Source: Liquidambar formosana (taxonomy: Eukaryota > Streptophyta > Magnoliopsida > Saxifragales > Altingiaceae). Taken from it: a stretch of 64,000 nucleotides of DNA. This document shows positions 1 through 12,600 of the stretch, piece after piece. The stretch lies in NCBI GenBank assembly GCA_039720395.1, contig JBBPBK010000094.1, positions 1 through 64,000 of the forward strand. The letters run 5' to 3'. Within the stretch, counting starts at the first letter, position 1. Each line of letters starts with the position of its first letter. Below the pieces are notes generated by a model, which was given only the letters and a program-made list of their open reading frames with translations, searched no databases and was not told where the DNA came from. The position numbers and the translations under genes were made by a program.

Positions 1-330
1 AATGTAAGACATCTTCATTGAGTACCTTTATTATCAAAAGATCATCTTACTGTGAGAAACAAGCACTAGGATTGAGTTATTGTGATATGTGTCATGGATG
101 TCAAAGTGTGGTTCGAACCCAATGTGCTATGTAATTCTCTGCTAACAAACACAGGCATTACTAGTGGGCAAATAAGATTATGAGTAGGAGAACATACCTA
201 GAGAGAACTGCAAATGGATAGACTCACTTCATCAACTAGACATAATCAGAAGGACCCCCTTAGACATCTCAAACCCCAAAAATAAGAAGAACTACACATT
301 TGAGATTGATGAAATGACACAAACAATTTT
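1..330. other. AT-rich flank, no gene seen
   Basis: No open frame or known element is supported here. A lone box-B-like string GGTTCGAACCC lies at about 111-121 without a convincing box A, so I do not call a tRNA or SINE. Confidence 0.4.
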
Positions 331-1310
331 ATAAGGCTCAAGACATGGAAAAAGCGTGATTCTGAAGATTCCCTGACGTTCTTTGGCGTGTCCTTGTAAG
401 TACAAGACAACACGTTAGGTCTCAGGACATTGGAAACCGTGCTTTTGAAGACTCATCAACCTTATTTGGCAGGCTTAGATACTTAGATGATAACGCCTGG
501 TCAAGTTTACATTATAAAAAGATGTTTTACAGGCATGATTCAAAGTCTCGATCTCCATCGTTGTCATGTTTTACTCTCAGTTATCTCAATTTTGTTCATT
601 TTGTTGTGTTTTGGGTGAAACATAAATTTACGCATTAAAGAATATTTTAAAAAATTCAAAAAATTTATAAATAAATAATAATAAATAAATAGAAAAAAAT
701 AGGACAATCATATTGGAACCATTAAATAAGCAAAACAAATTACTTGGGACATGTAATATGGTCAAACATATCAAAAGAGATCCTAGCGTGCTATTATAAT
801 TAAAAAATACTCTATAATTAGGTTTTGCATGCCTAAAATAATCCCAAATAACACAAATAAACACAACATATCAATGATCAAGTATTCGTTTTGATTGACG
901 GGTATTCATTAAGACTTCATTTTTTTAAAAATAATACCCTAGCCTACTATATACTTGATTCGTTCTCAGATATCATCTCACCCCTAAATGAGACCGGGTT
1001 AACCTAACGAGATCTCGTCCATCTCGAACGAGACTTTGAACCATGTTTACAAGCCTTGTGGCATGGGAAACCCGTGCCGTTACTTGGCAGGTCTAGATAA
1101 GTAGATGCGTTTATAAGGCTCCGCACATGAAAAACGCATGCCTCAGAAGATTTACTGGCCTTATTTGGAAGATATTGGATAAGTAAAAGGTGATGCGTTT
1201 TTGTAGGGCTCAAGGCATGTAAAATGGGTGCCTCTGAAGGTTCTCTGGTTTATAAGGGGGAAACGGGTGCCTCTAAAGAATTCATTTATTTAGGAGGTTT
1301 AGTGATAAGT
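331..1310. repeat. Degenerate tandem array, unit about 80-100 bp
   Basis: A loosely conserved unit recurs at about 331, 420, 1050, 1110 and 1200. It reads roughly ATAAGGCTC, a CATG-containing stretch, GAAA, CGTG, CTGAAGATT, then a TTTGGCAG or TTTGGAAG block and GATAAGTA. The units are diverged. The array is interrupted between about 526 and 1053 by a hAT-like element with its own target duplication. Confidence 0.5.
534..1045. mobile_element. hAT-like non-autonomous element, CATGGTT family, copy 1 (512 bp)
   Basis: The left end reads CATGATTCAAAGTCTCG and the right end reads CGAGACTTTGAACCATG, which are inverted repeats with one mismatch. The flanks TTTACAGG (526-533) and TTTACAAG (1046-1053) are an 8-bp target duplication with one mismatch. 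Internal sequence (TTGGAACCATTAAATAAGC, then a TAATATGG segment) is shared with the copy at 36893. No transposase frame is present. Confidence 0.8.
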
Positions 1311-1991
1311 ATATAAATAAAAACAGGTTGCAAGTTGATTATTTTGTATCATTTGAAGCTATAGAGAACAGTACTATGGAATGTATTATAGGAAAGTTCA
1401 TAAACTCACCTATTGTTGTCAACATGACCATGGTCAATGAGGACAACAATGACAAATTTTATGAATTACCCATAAAATCTATAAATATTTTTCCACTTCA
1501 TATCAAGCATATAATGCCAAAATTTATACCATATGTCAATGATTCATGATTGTTGTTCAAGTAAGATCAACATTAATCAAATTATTTTTGGAATATTAAT
1601 TACATGTGCATCTTTTATTTAACATACTTCTTTCCACATTCACATTCATTTCTGAATTCTTTGGATTAGTTTTCATATTTTCCCTATTAGTGCTACATTA
1701 AAGATTATTCTTGCAGTTGAATAATTTCAAATCCCATATTTGTCAATCTGAAAGACGAAATTGATAATAGACAATCTAGCAATACTTAACTTAGTATCCA
1801 TTTTAATATGATAAACTCATAAGTAAAGGGCTTACAGCAGTGTAGACTAGTGAAAATGGCTTTCAAAATGGTCATGTGTGCCTTAGTGACCTAGAGTAAT
1901 AACTAGTGTTTGATCAGTATGCTTTAATGACCTAAAGTATTAGCATGAGACAGTAAAAGTTTAGTGAGGACCTAGGGTAAGCCCAAGATTT
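1311..1991. other. Unassigned AT-rich stretch with one small open frame
   Basis: An open frame at 1328-1549 (73 codons) resembles no family I recognise and lies in AT-rich DNA, so it is probably chance. Nothing else is supported. Confidence 0.3.
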
Positions 1992-2019
1992 TTATGTTGT
2001 GTTTATTGTCTTATATTTC

Positions 2020-2150
2020 ACAAAGCTGGTCCCAAGCCCAAATGAAGGACAAGGATTATGGTGGGTAGACGATGTAAAACATGCAGACAGACTCACCAAA
2101 GTAGTTGGGATTAGGGCTTTTTTGAGTTGAGTTGAGTCATTTCGTGCTTG
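2020..2150 (+). repeat. Possible RTE-LINE or SINE 3' tail
   Basis: The stretch ACTCACCAAAGTAGTTGGGA, followed by TTAGGGCTTTTTT and a short (TTGAG)n run, resembles the 3' tail common to plant RTE-type LINEs and their SINEs. No coding part is present. The assignment rests on recalled resemblance. Confidence 0.35.
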
Positions 2151-2594
2151 TGGGCTATTCATCGTAAATGGGCAAATACCAACTCTCAATTTTATTTTGG
2201 ACTATTAAGCTATTTTACATCACACACAAACCTTGAGAGCAATTATGAACTATAATGTATCTATATGCTTAGATGATTTAATTTAATTCCCTTAGGTTTA
2301 GTTGGTTCTTCTGAAAAATAAGTTCCAACCTAATCAGTAATTTTATAAGTTGAATCAACCAAGATGCAAAGAAAGCTAATTAATAAATTTTTTTAATGGG
2401 TTCAGTTTTTTATTTTTTTAACAATCAACAATATAAATTTTATTAATAGTAAAATAGAAGGATGCAAAGAGGTCTAGGCAACCTACCATAAAGTGACTAA
2501 CCACATATAGAACAAAAAGGAAATACAGGAAGCTAACAAATCTCCTCGAGCACAAACTTCAACAAAAGCCCTAGTAACCAAAGCACAAAAAGCC

Positions 2595-2967
2595 CCTCAA
2601 TGTTATTTGCACACCTCACTTATTTTATTTTTTAATGTTTTGTGTAAAATATAGAACGTTTTTGTAAAAAACTAAAAACTAGCTGCGAAGTCTACTAAAA
2701 AACATCATTTTTAACAATTTTGCTATTAAAAAAAAAATTCCAAAATTTATTGTTTATATAAGTAGACTTTGTGGTTAAAAATGAAACAAAAACTATAAAT
2801 GGCCAAACAATTTGATAGATTTTGGAAAAACTTTTTTTTGCAAAGTTGTTCAAAATTATGTTCTCTAGTGCACTACTTGACCAAATTTCATAAATAAATA
2901 AAAAATTATATTTTTTTTATAAAATCTTAAAAATTAAAATAAGTGGGATGTGCAAATAACATTGAGG
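2595..2967. mobile_element. MITE-like element with CCTCAATGTTATTTGCAC inverted ends
   Basis: CCTCAATGTTATTTGCACA near 2595 is the reverse complement of the string ending at 2967, apart from scattered mismatches, over about 30 bp. The inside is AT-rich and non-coding. I could not fix a target duplication. Its right end touches the next MITE. Confidence 0.65.
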
Positions 2968-3206
2968 CCATGTTTGTTTGGTTGGAATGGAATGGGTGGA
3001 ATTGGAATTTGATTCCATGATCAAAATAATCTCGAATGAAATGAGATTGAAATAAACATTAATTGCGGAATGAATATAATTATAATTCACTGTTACTGTT
3101 TGATTTTATTCCCATTTCATTACCTCATTTAAACATGTTGTTTGGAATGAATTGGAATAGGATTTCATTCCACCAATCCATTCCATTCTAACCAAACAAA
3201 CATGGC
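2967..3206. mobile_element. MITE-like element with GCCATGTTTGTTTGGTT ends (about 240 bp)
   Basis: The left end GCCATGTTTGTTTGGTTGGA and the right end TCTAACCAAACAAACATGGC are inverted repeats. GGAATGG-type motifs follow inside both ends. It starts where the previous MITE stops, which suggests one inserted at the edge of the other. Confidence 0.65.
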
Positions 3207-3621
3207 ATGGGGTTTTAATAACTACACTCAACTTAGAAAGGCTCTTCTGGGCTAAAACCTCTTTGAATTTTTGTCTCACCTAGGCTAAGACTAAAGCCCA
3301 CAATATTTATAGAAGTAAAAAAAAAATTGGGCCAGTATAACTCGCCATGTACCTCTACCCTTGCCGACATTTTCACATATCAAGTAAGGCCACCACCCAC
3401 TTGAGTGGGTAAACAATCAGAAAAACTTAGACGGTGGACCTTGGCCATGGAGGCATAGGTAGTGAAACCAACCAATCTAATGCTCAAAATCATATAGCGA
3501 AGTATTTTATTATGGAAAATGATTGTTGAGAGGAGCCCATGAGACCAATTCCTAGACCGAAAATGCAAAAATACAAAATTACCCCTCAACATAAAACACG
3601 CACAATCTTACCTGCAAAAAT

Positions 3622-3641
3622 CCCCCCCCCCCCCCCCCCCC
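3622..3641. repeat. Run of 20 cytosines
   Basis: Uninterrupted C20 next to CT-rich DNA. It is a slippage-prone homopolymer, and the exact length may be a sequencing estimate. Confidence 0.85.
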
Positions 3642-3705
3642 GGCTAATCTCCTTATACGAACCCCTATTTCTCTATAGAACCCATCCCCTTCTTCTACAA
3701 ATCTA

Positions 3706-3825
3706 TCTCTCTGTCTCCCTTCTACTCACCACAACACACACAGTAAAGGGACTCACCATCAAATACTCTCTGTCTCCCTTCTACTCACCACAACACACAC
3801 AGTAAAGGGACTCACCATCAAATAC
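3706..3825. repeat. Perfect 59-bp tandem duplication
   Basis: The block from CTGTCTCCCTTCTACTCACC through GGGACTCACCATCAAATA occurs twice, 59 bp apart (3711 and 3770). The copies look identical, so the duplication should be recent or an assembly effect. Confidence 0.85.
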
Positions 3826-3829
3826 GCAA

Positions 3830-5277
3830 AAATCCTAGCACCATTAAAGCTCCAACGATTGCAACTCTCTCTCTCTCTTCCTCAAATGTGTTCATGCATG
3901 GCCAGTTCTTATAGTATGAAGGCTAGCGGTGCAATTTGTACAGTGTGACTTCAACCACGACCTGCCCTTCATGGGTGTGATTTCTACAGTAGCTTCACCT
4001 TGTTCTTGATGGGTTCTGATAGTCAATTTGCCTAGCTCTTCTTCATCTTCCTTCTTTTTTTCTTTTATTTTTTTGGCTACTAGTTGTGTCATTTAGATCA
4101 AGATATTTATTACGTTTTTAAGGATAAATTATATTGATTTTTCAAGATAATTATCTTTTATTTATAGTTAGTTCTATATAATTTTTTTCAAAAATTTCAC
4201 CCTACTGGTTGAATTTTTTTTTTTTTATTTTTTTTTTTGCATCTGATTGCATCAAGGTATGTTTAACGAGTTTATCTCGATTTTTAGTTTGCCAGTTTTA
4301 TCTTGATTTTGCTTTGAATTTCTTTCCTTTTCTAGTTTTTACTTGAATTTTCAAAATAAAGATTGTTCTTTTTATATTGAGCGCAATTCTTGCTTTTTGA
4401 TTTTGAGTGTGATTTTCAGTTAGGTATTCAATACAAATTGGATAGTGGGTTTTTAGTCTTGTTGGTGTGGATGTGCGAGATTCTTTAAGGGCTATTTTTG
4501 TGTATTGGTGAATTGAAAACTAGCATGTCAGTCGCCCCTATTCGTCCTGGGTATCACCGCTATATTATTATTTGTTTATTTTGTGATAGATGTTTTACCA
4601 ACTTGGCCAATGGAGATTTGTTTTGTGCCCAGGAAAAAGAAGTCATTGCACTGCTTCATGCTTGCAATAAGGCCACAATTCAACCACCAAAATTTTCTTC
4701 AGGACATTGGCTCAAGCCATCATAGTATACCTTGGCAAGCTGAACTCTACCACCATGCTTCTCAGCTACATATTCCAGTGTCTGGTGAAAATTAAGAGCA
4801 GGCTAGGGGATCAAAAAGACAAGGGACAGGAAGGTTTTTCTGTCTCTGGACAAAGAAAATCTTCAGTATTAGAGATAGAGGTTCTTCAGGGGAGTGTGGA
4901 AAGTGCTCCATTGATCAATATTAGGAGGCCGGCGCGTGCCATGAATGGACTGCAAGGAACGATGGGGCCAAAATGGTTGTCTGCATTGTAGTTCTCATAC
5001 CCAAATAAGGTCCGTCATTGAAAGTTCGTGTGCCAAGCAACCTATCAGAAATTTTGGAAGCCACAATCACCATTAATAATAAAAAGAACAAACAAACAAA
5101 GAACAATTATGTTAATATGTTTTCTTACCAGTTCCATTAATATTTTCTCTTTAGATAAAAAATAAAATATAATATAATAAGGAACAATCAAAATAAAGAA
5201 ATAGTCTACGTCTTTGTCCTTATCAGCAAAACCAAGATATATTCTTCTTCAAATTTTACGGTTATATTATTATGAAG
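3830..5277. other. Unassigned region with short overlapping open frames
   Basis: CT-rich DNA near 3865 is followed by T-rich sequence and overlapping open frames at 4498-4725, 4583-4795 and 4707-4991. I do not recognise the products, and no splice pattern links them convincingly. It could be an old pseudogene or untranslated DNA. Confidence 0.25.
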
Positions 5278-5436
5278 CTAGTTAGCCGCACACTTTACCT
5301 CACAAATTTTACCCTACTAAGAGAATAGGGTGTAAAATTATGGAACCCACCGATATGATTAAATCCTAAAAATTGAAACTACACTAAATCCACATAATAG
5401 GGTAAGATTTGTAAGACAAAATGTGAGACTAACTAG
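5278..5436. mobile_element. Short MITE-like element (159 bp), CTAGTTAG ends
   Basis: The outer about 40 bp are imperfect inverted repeats: CTAGTTAGCCGCACA on the left against TGTGAGACTAACTAG on the right. TAGGGT and ACCCTA motifs lie inside. A TA target duplication (Stowaway-like) is possible but cannot be separated from the repeat itself. Confidence 0.6.
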
Positions 5437-6426
5437 TATTTCCCTTTTATTATTACCCTATCTTTTGGTGTTGTTTGGTGGGGTGTTTTTTGCAACATTT
5501 TCCCCCTTCAAAGTTCAAACTAGAGTTGAGCAAACAAAATAAAATAAAAAAGAAAATTCCATCAATTGTTAAATAAATAAAACACTAAAGATGAGCGCGA
5601 CCATGCTTTGTATTCAATAGAGAACTATTGCCACCCATGAACTAGTGTTCTATTGGATTGCAAGTCCATTTTAGACTAATCACCCAAACCCACCATCTAA
5701 TGGGTAGAATTAAACAAAAATTAGCTTTGATTAGATGAGGTTTAGCAAGACAATTGCAATCAGGTTCTGCAAATGATTTCCAAAGCCACTGTTTGGATAT
5801 CAAAAAGGTGGAAGGAAAGGAAAGAAGAAAGTTCGAAAAAAATATTTTGAAAAAAGGAAATTTTAAAACAATTTTCACCCTTTTCTCTTCCTTTCCCTTG
5901 CTCATAGTGAGCCAAAACACAGGAAGGGGGGGATGATTTCTTGTACTGTTTACCTACTAAATGGAATCCACCACCTCTTACAAGTTTGCCATTACATTAA
6001 GGACAGGTTTAGACAACACATGGACATTGAATTATGCTATCTCAGGTCAACATAGTATTTTAAGATACAAATCCATCATCTAGAATGAGTTTACAAAGCT
6101 AAAAAATATTAGAGCTTTCATCACAAATGACAGTACCCTGTCAGTTTTGACAAGTCAATAAAATATCCGAAGGATGTCCAAACATGCCCTCATACAATAC
6201 CAAGTCCACAGAAGGAGAAACAAATTTAATATAGACGGTTCTGAAAAAATTGAATTATCCAGCTTGATTCAAGTTACAAAGATGCCACCATTTCCATCCA
6301 TATGTCAAATTCATATATAGCTATTATTACTCATAATCAACAGACCCAAATGTGTATCTCCAAGGAAGCAAAAAATAAATCTCTTATAAAAAGTACCGTT
6401 TTTTACAAAGGCTAATTTCTTTTAAC
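5437..6426. other. Downstream flank and probable 3' UTR of the UBA/PUB gene
   Basis: No coding exon is supported. Sequence just below 6427 is the likely 3' UTR on the minus strand. No single polyadenylation signal stands out. The open frames around 5642-5936 are chance. Confidence 0.35.
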
Positions 6427-6603
6427 TTAAAGAACTCCAAAGAAGGGATTATTTATTGCAGAGTTTAGCTCCGACCCAGCCGAATTCAGCACTGCCATGT
6501 CAACCTTGTCCTTTGGCAAAAACAAGAATTCGCCCCCTTCAATTTTCTCAAAGCCACACAGCTCAAGAAACTCAATGCCACCTCTCAATCCACCAACTCT
6601 CTC
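6427..6603 (-). CDS. UBA/PUB gene exon 12 (C-terminus and stop)
   Basis: Encodes residues 355-412 and a TAA stop. [16 protein letters not shown] is the last part of the PUB fold and [10 protein letters not shown] follows. Acceptor AACAG|GAGAG. The intron before it is 389 bp. Confidence 0.93.
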   Translation of the reverse strand, partial: ERVGGLRGGIEFLELCGFEKIEGGEFLFLPKDKVDMAVLNSAGSELNSAINNPFFGVL

Positions 6604-9600
6604 CTGTTAAGCACAATGAAGCATGACCCCACACACAAAAACAAGAACAGAAACTAAAAAATGACCCCAAAAAAATTTCAGGGTGTCAGGTATGTGCACA
6701 AAGCAATAATTTCAAAGACAGCTAACTGTTCAGCACAGTTTGTTAGTAACCTTGTTCAGTTGAATGGCTAAATAAAATATACATTTTTACATGCCATGAT
6801 TTTTCCGATCTTACAAAAGAATGGTGTGCCCAGGACAGTCCAATCAGCCAATGTTTGGCTAAGAGCAACTAAGAATGTGAAATGTGGGTGGCTGGGTGCC
6901 CAATCATGAATGGCTATGATGGCATTCTACACTAATATCTATGTATCTGTGCAACATATGACATTAAAATGATCTGCACAAGAGTCTCTTACCTGAAAGG
7001 ATGGATTAGTAAGTCTAATTTTTCTGAATTTCTCCTCATTAGAATTCTTGGCAGCATTCCCTACATAAGTAAGAAGAGTCTGGAATGCTCTCTTCACTCT
7101 TGCATCGTCATCCTGATCCCATGGAGATTAAACAATAATGAGGTCATTGAATGTCACTTGAAGGCTCTATGAAACTTTAACAGATTATAATAAACAGGAT
7201 TAGTTTGCAAAATGAGGAAAAAAATTGAGTTTCGATCAACGTTGAACTATGGCGCACACATTGTTTGTAATTTCTTACAAGATCTAATCAAGACCATTCA
7301 TTTCAATTTTCGAAGGAAGAATTAAACTCCAAACTGTAACAATAGAAAGCAATTTTGACCAAGAGTTTTAATCTCGGGTTGAACCAATTCTCATTAATCA
7401 ATATGAGACTTCAAGAAACATATTCCAACATAAAATTAGGCTTTAAGAAATGTAAATGGTGTTTATTTGGTTGAAAATCCAGGTGTGAACCATAAGTGAA
7501 CTTTAAGAGAATCGAAAAAGGGTCAATTAGCCAATTGGAACCATTATGAGCCAAAATCAATCTCAAAAATTGAACCTAAAAATAGACTCTAAATGTCAAT
7601 ATGAGCATGATAAAACAATTTGGGATCGGGATGAATTCTGAGGTCAATTGGATATTATACAAGCAAAAGGATGAAAGTGCCTTTTAAGTCGCAAAAGTTT
7701 TACTAACCATCGAAACTTACTCAGATTGGAACCAAAACTCATAGACATACCTAAGAACTCAATGCAAAAGAAAATACTCAAAAACAACAAAAAAAGAGAC
7801 ACATGATAATAGCCCCTAACAAAAGGGTTAAAAGGGCAAACATATTCATTGGAGCTCAAAGGCCATAAGTCTTATCAAAGACTTAACCAAACTCCACAAA
7901 AACACCAAGGGAACATTATGGGATGAAAATGGGGTGTCTATAATATTATTATTTTATTTTGGGCTGTATTAGGTGTCACAATTCTGTAATTAATTGCTTA
8001 TTCATCAATTTACATTACAAATGTCAAAAATTTTAAATTTTGAAAATAGGAAATTTACACGGTTAAAGTATCGGTGTCAGTTGAAAAATTGATGGGATTG
8101 AATAGGATTTTAGTATACATAGAGGCGAGGAGGTGCAGCCATGCTGTTTAGCAAAAAGGAGAAGAAAGAGAAAGAAAAAGAGGAGAGAGAAAATTGATAT
8201 TAAAACTTATGATTCAAACGTTCTCAATTCATAATCTTTGAGGGCTTAGGTAAGTCATCATCCAAAACATGTTATGTATTAATTTCGTGAATTAATTCAT
8301 AGCATAGGTTATGAATTTTTAATTTTTAAAAGCTTCAATTTAGCTTTCGTGGAGGTTTTGATATTCAGTCATTTAATTCTCTCTCTGTAATATATATTAG
8401 ACTCTAAATTTTTTAATAAATATTCTTCATATCATGAAGATATGGCATATCAAATTTGGTAGCATATGGTTCAGCATAGAAGGAGAATTAAATTTTTGAA
8501 GTTTCGGGTTCGGGTTTTGAATAGAACCTTTGAATTAAAATTTCAATTTTTCTAGAACAATTTATGGCCAATGTGTATTTTTCATGAAAACTAGACACTT
8601 CAAGCTCTCTGCGGCCTTTTGAATCACTCAATTTCGTTAAGAAATGAAGTTTCTATGAATGTTTGAAGTTTTGGGTCAGAAATAAAGAAAAACCAGAAAA
8701 ATCAGAAAATCGTAAAAAAATTTGGGGAAGGAGAGTAGGGCACATGCGCCGAGAGTGGGCCTCACTCTCCTAGCGCGTGGGGTAGCATGTGGTGCCCACT
8801 GGGTCTGACATTTTTTTTGTAAAATTTCTACAAATAAGTTACGCATGCTGTCCAAAAGAGAGAAAAAAAGAAAAAAAGATGCCAGAGCGAGATAGAAAAT
8901 GAAGTGCCAAGTTAGAGAGTGAAGTGAAGTAATCCTTGACAAATAGGAAACCATTGAAATCAATTTTGAGCTTTTAATTTCCTTCCTTTCTCAAGCCTAG
9001 AACCCTAAGCCTACATTGCAATCCAAATAAAAGTACTCTATGATTGATTGAAGTTATTCAAGTATCGATGAACTATGTAAGGCTTGATCACTTTTGGGTA
9101 TGTAGGCAACCTTTAGAGGTACAGCCATGTCATTATCCATGTAAGGGGCATGTGCAAAAAGATTCATGTGTTAGAAGATTGAACCATTGACAATTCAAGA
9201 TGAAAAGATTTTTTTTTTTTTATCAACTACAGAAATATATTATTGATATAATAACAGCAAAGAAATTACAATAGGAGGACAAGGAGTCCACCAAAAACAA
9301 CAGAAAAACCAACCAAAGAAAGCAAAAGAAAACCAAAAAGTTATAAACAAACAACCCTCCAATCAGTTTTCTAAATAAATAAAGGAATATCCGCAAACTC
9401 TTTACAAGAATGAGCCCAAAACGAGGCAAGGAAATGCACCCTATCCCACAAATGAGTCAAAGAAGTCTCCTTATCTTCAAAAATCATCACATTTCTTTCA
9501 AGCCAAATGACCCAAAACATGGCCATAAAAGCACACCTCCAAAGGGTTCCAGCCTTCCTGCCCTTACCAAAACCCCAAAAATCAATCTCAAACACCCTCC

Positions 9601-12600
9601 TAACACAGTCTGAGACCGCCTAAAGCTCATCACTACAAGAAAGGAGTTTATTCCATACCCAACTAGCCACAGGGCAATGCAAAAAGAGATGATCAATACT
9701 CTCCCCAGCTCCTTTACACATAACACACCACTGCGGCTGCAAACAAATAGAAGGCCTCCTTCTTTGATACACATCATTAGTATTAATTCTATTAAGAGCT
9801 ACTGTCCAAACAAACAATTTAACTTTGAGAGGCACACACGCCTTCCAAATGAGAGCAGAAGGGAAAAAAGACGATATATGTGGACACTCGATCAATTTTT
9901 CAAAATAGGATTTGCAAGAAAAGACCCCAGAGGAATCAGCAAACCAAATCCTCCTATCTGGAACCTGCCCTCAAAACAAAACCTTCCAATAACACCAATA
10001 AAGATGAAAGCTCTAAACTCTCCCTATCATTAAGATTCCAAAAAAATTTAAAGTCCCACCCATAAGAATGAACATCTGAAGAAACCATGAAAGAAATAGA
10101 AACATTATGAGACAAAGAAAGTCTATACAAACAAGGAAACAAAGAACAAAACAGGGAATCACCCCTCCAAAGATCCTCCCAAAATCGCACCCTATCCCCT
10201 TTCCCTACAGACAAAGAAGTCAACTCCAAGAAACCATCCAGCCCATGTGAAATGAATTTCTAAGGACACCTAGCATAAATCTTAGAACTCGGCTGAGCAT
10301 CCCATCCATTAAGCATCACACCATACTTACTTTTAATAATAGCATGCCATAAAGAATCAATCTCAAGAGGAAACCTTCAAAGCCACTTACTAGTTAAAGC
10401 AACATTCCTTTTCACTATATTTCCCAAAGCCAATCCCCCCTGAGCTTCGGTCTAGAAACAACATCCCACTTAACCAAATGATCCCTCTTACCCTCCCCAC
10501 TCCCTTTCCATAAGAAATCCCTCATCATCTTCTCCAAACACAATGCCACCTTAACAAGAACCCTAAAGAGAGACAAATAATAAATGGGAATGCTAGATAA
10601 AACATATTGAATTAGAACCAACCTCCCCCACTAAGAAATTAAAGCTTTCTTCCACCCATCCAACCTTTTCCTAACTTTGTCTATAACCGGACTCCAAAAA
10701 GACTCAGAGTAAGGATTCCCTCCCAAAGGCAAACCTAAATAAGTAAAAGGCCACTCACCAACCAAACAACCCATTTTCTCAGCTAACCTATGAATCTTAT
10801 CATCCTCACAATTAATCCCCACTAAAGCAGACTTACCCAAATTAACTTTAAGTCCCAAAGTCAACTCAAATACCTGTAAAATACCCTGAAAATTTAGAAA
10901 CTTATCCTCATTTCCAAGACATCCACAACTAAAGTGAACAAAAAGGGAGATAAAGGATCCGCTTGTCTCAAACCCCTAGAAGCCTTAAAAGAGGCCTTGG
11001 ATTCCCATTAATAATCACCGAGAAATTTACAGAAGATAAACATCCATTGATCCATTTCCTCCATCTTTCACCAAAACCCTTTTTGTATAGAACAAAATCC
11101 AGAAATTCCCAATCCACATAATCATATGCCTTCTCAAAATCAATCTTGAACAATAACCCTTCCTTTTTCTTAATCCTATACTCCTCAACTGATTCATTAG
11201 CTATCAATGCCAAATCCAAAATTTGCCTCCCCTTCACAAAAGCACATTGAGTTCCTAAGATAGTTTCAGACAACACCTCTCTCAATCTAATAGACAAAAC
11301 TTTGGCCAAAATTTTATACAAAGATGAAACTAAACTGATAGGCCTAAAATCTTTAATCTTCATAGACTCACTTTTCTTAGGAAACAAACAAATAAATGTA
11401 GCATTAGTGCATGCATTAACGACTCCAGTTTCAAAAAATTCCAGAAACACCTTCAAAAAATCATCCTTAACCACATCCCAACAATCCTGAAATACCGCCA
11501 TAGTGAACCCATCAGGACCAGGAGTCTTGTCCCTACAACAATCAAAAATCGCCTCCTTTATTTCTTGTAACTCAAAAGGTCTATCCAATCTCTCTGCACT
11601 ACTAACCCCAATAGAAGACCAACACAAACCTTCTAATCCCGGCTTCTCCACCTCTCACTGGAACAATAAAGAGAAGAAAAAAACTCGAAAATCTCATTAA
11701 CAATTTCTTCTTCATTATCTATCACTAAACCCCCATCCACTTCCAACTTATTAATCTTCCTCCTCTTTCTACTACCATTGGCCACCCTATGAAAAAATCT
11801 AGTGTTACTATCTCCCTCTTTCAACCATTTAATTTTTGCTTTTTGAGCCCATGAAATTTCCTCTTTAAAAATTACCTCTTCTAACCTTTCCATCAACTCT
11901 TTCCTTTCCAAACGTTGAGTATCATTAATAAGATTCCCTTCCTCCAAAAGATCCAACTCCTCAATTCTCTTTGAAACAGAATCCTTTATCACCCTAATAT
12001 CACCAAAAACCTCTTTATTCCACACTTTAAAATTTTGTTTTATCATCTTCAACCTTCTCATAAATTTAAAACCTTCCCACCCAACAACTTGACAATCCTT
12101 CCACCATTCCTCGAAATTCTTCCTAAATAAATGATGTTCCAACCACATATTCTCAAATCTAAATGGGGAAGGACCCCATGAGAACCATTGACTATCCAAC
12201 AAAATTGGTCAATGATCAGAAATAACCCTTGGCAAGCCACCTGCCTCACATGTGGAAACAACTCCTCCCAATCCAAAGAGAATAAAAAACGATCTATCCT
12301 GCTGCATACTAAATTTTCCTGTTGATTAGACCACATGAACTTAACATTATTCAAAGGAAGATCCCTTAAGGCGCACTCCCTAATGAAATAATTAAAGTCC
12401 CTCATGCTCCTAGTAGTTCTAGCAGCCCCAAACTTCTCAACTATATACCTAATAACATTAAAATCACCCCCCAAAACCAAATTAGGACCACACAACCCAT
12501 AAAGACTAAAGAGCTCAATCCAAAACTCTCTCCTTTCTCTCGGTCTATTTGGGCCATAAATCCCTGAAAGCCACCATACCTCATTATTGGAGCTCTCAAA

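Noticed and set aside
4498..4991. Overlapping frames near 4500-5000 as a gene
   Set aside because: The frames overlap without splice support and match no family I know, so I list the region only as unassigned.
9677..10065. Plus-strand frames opposite the LINE at 9209-12625
   Set aside because: They are antisense shadows of the LINE zf-RVT region, with no recognisable family.
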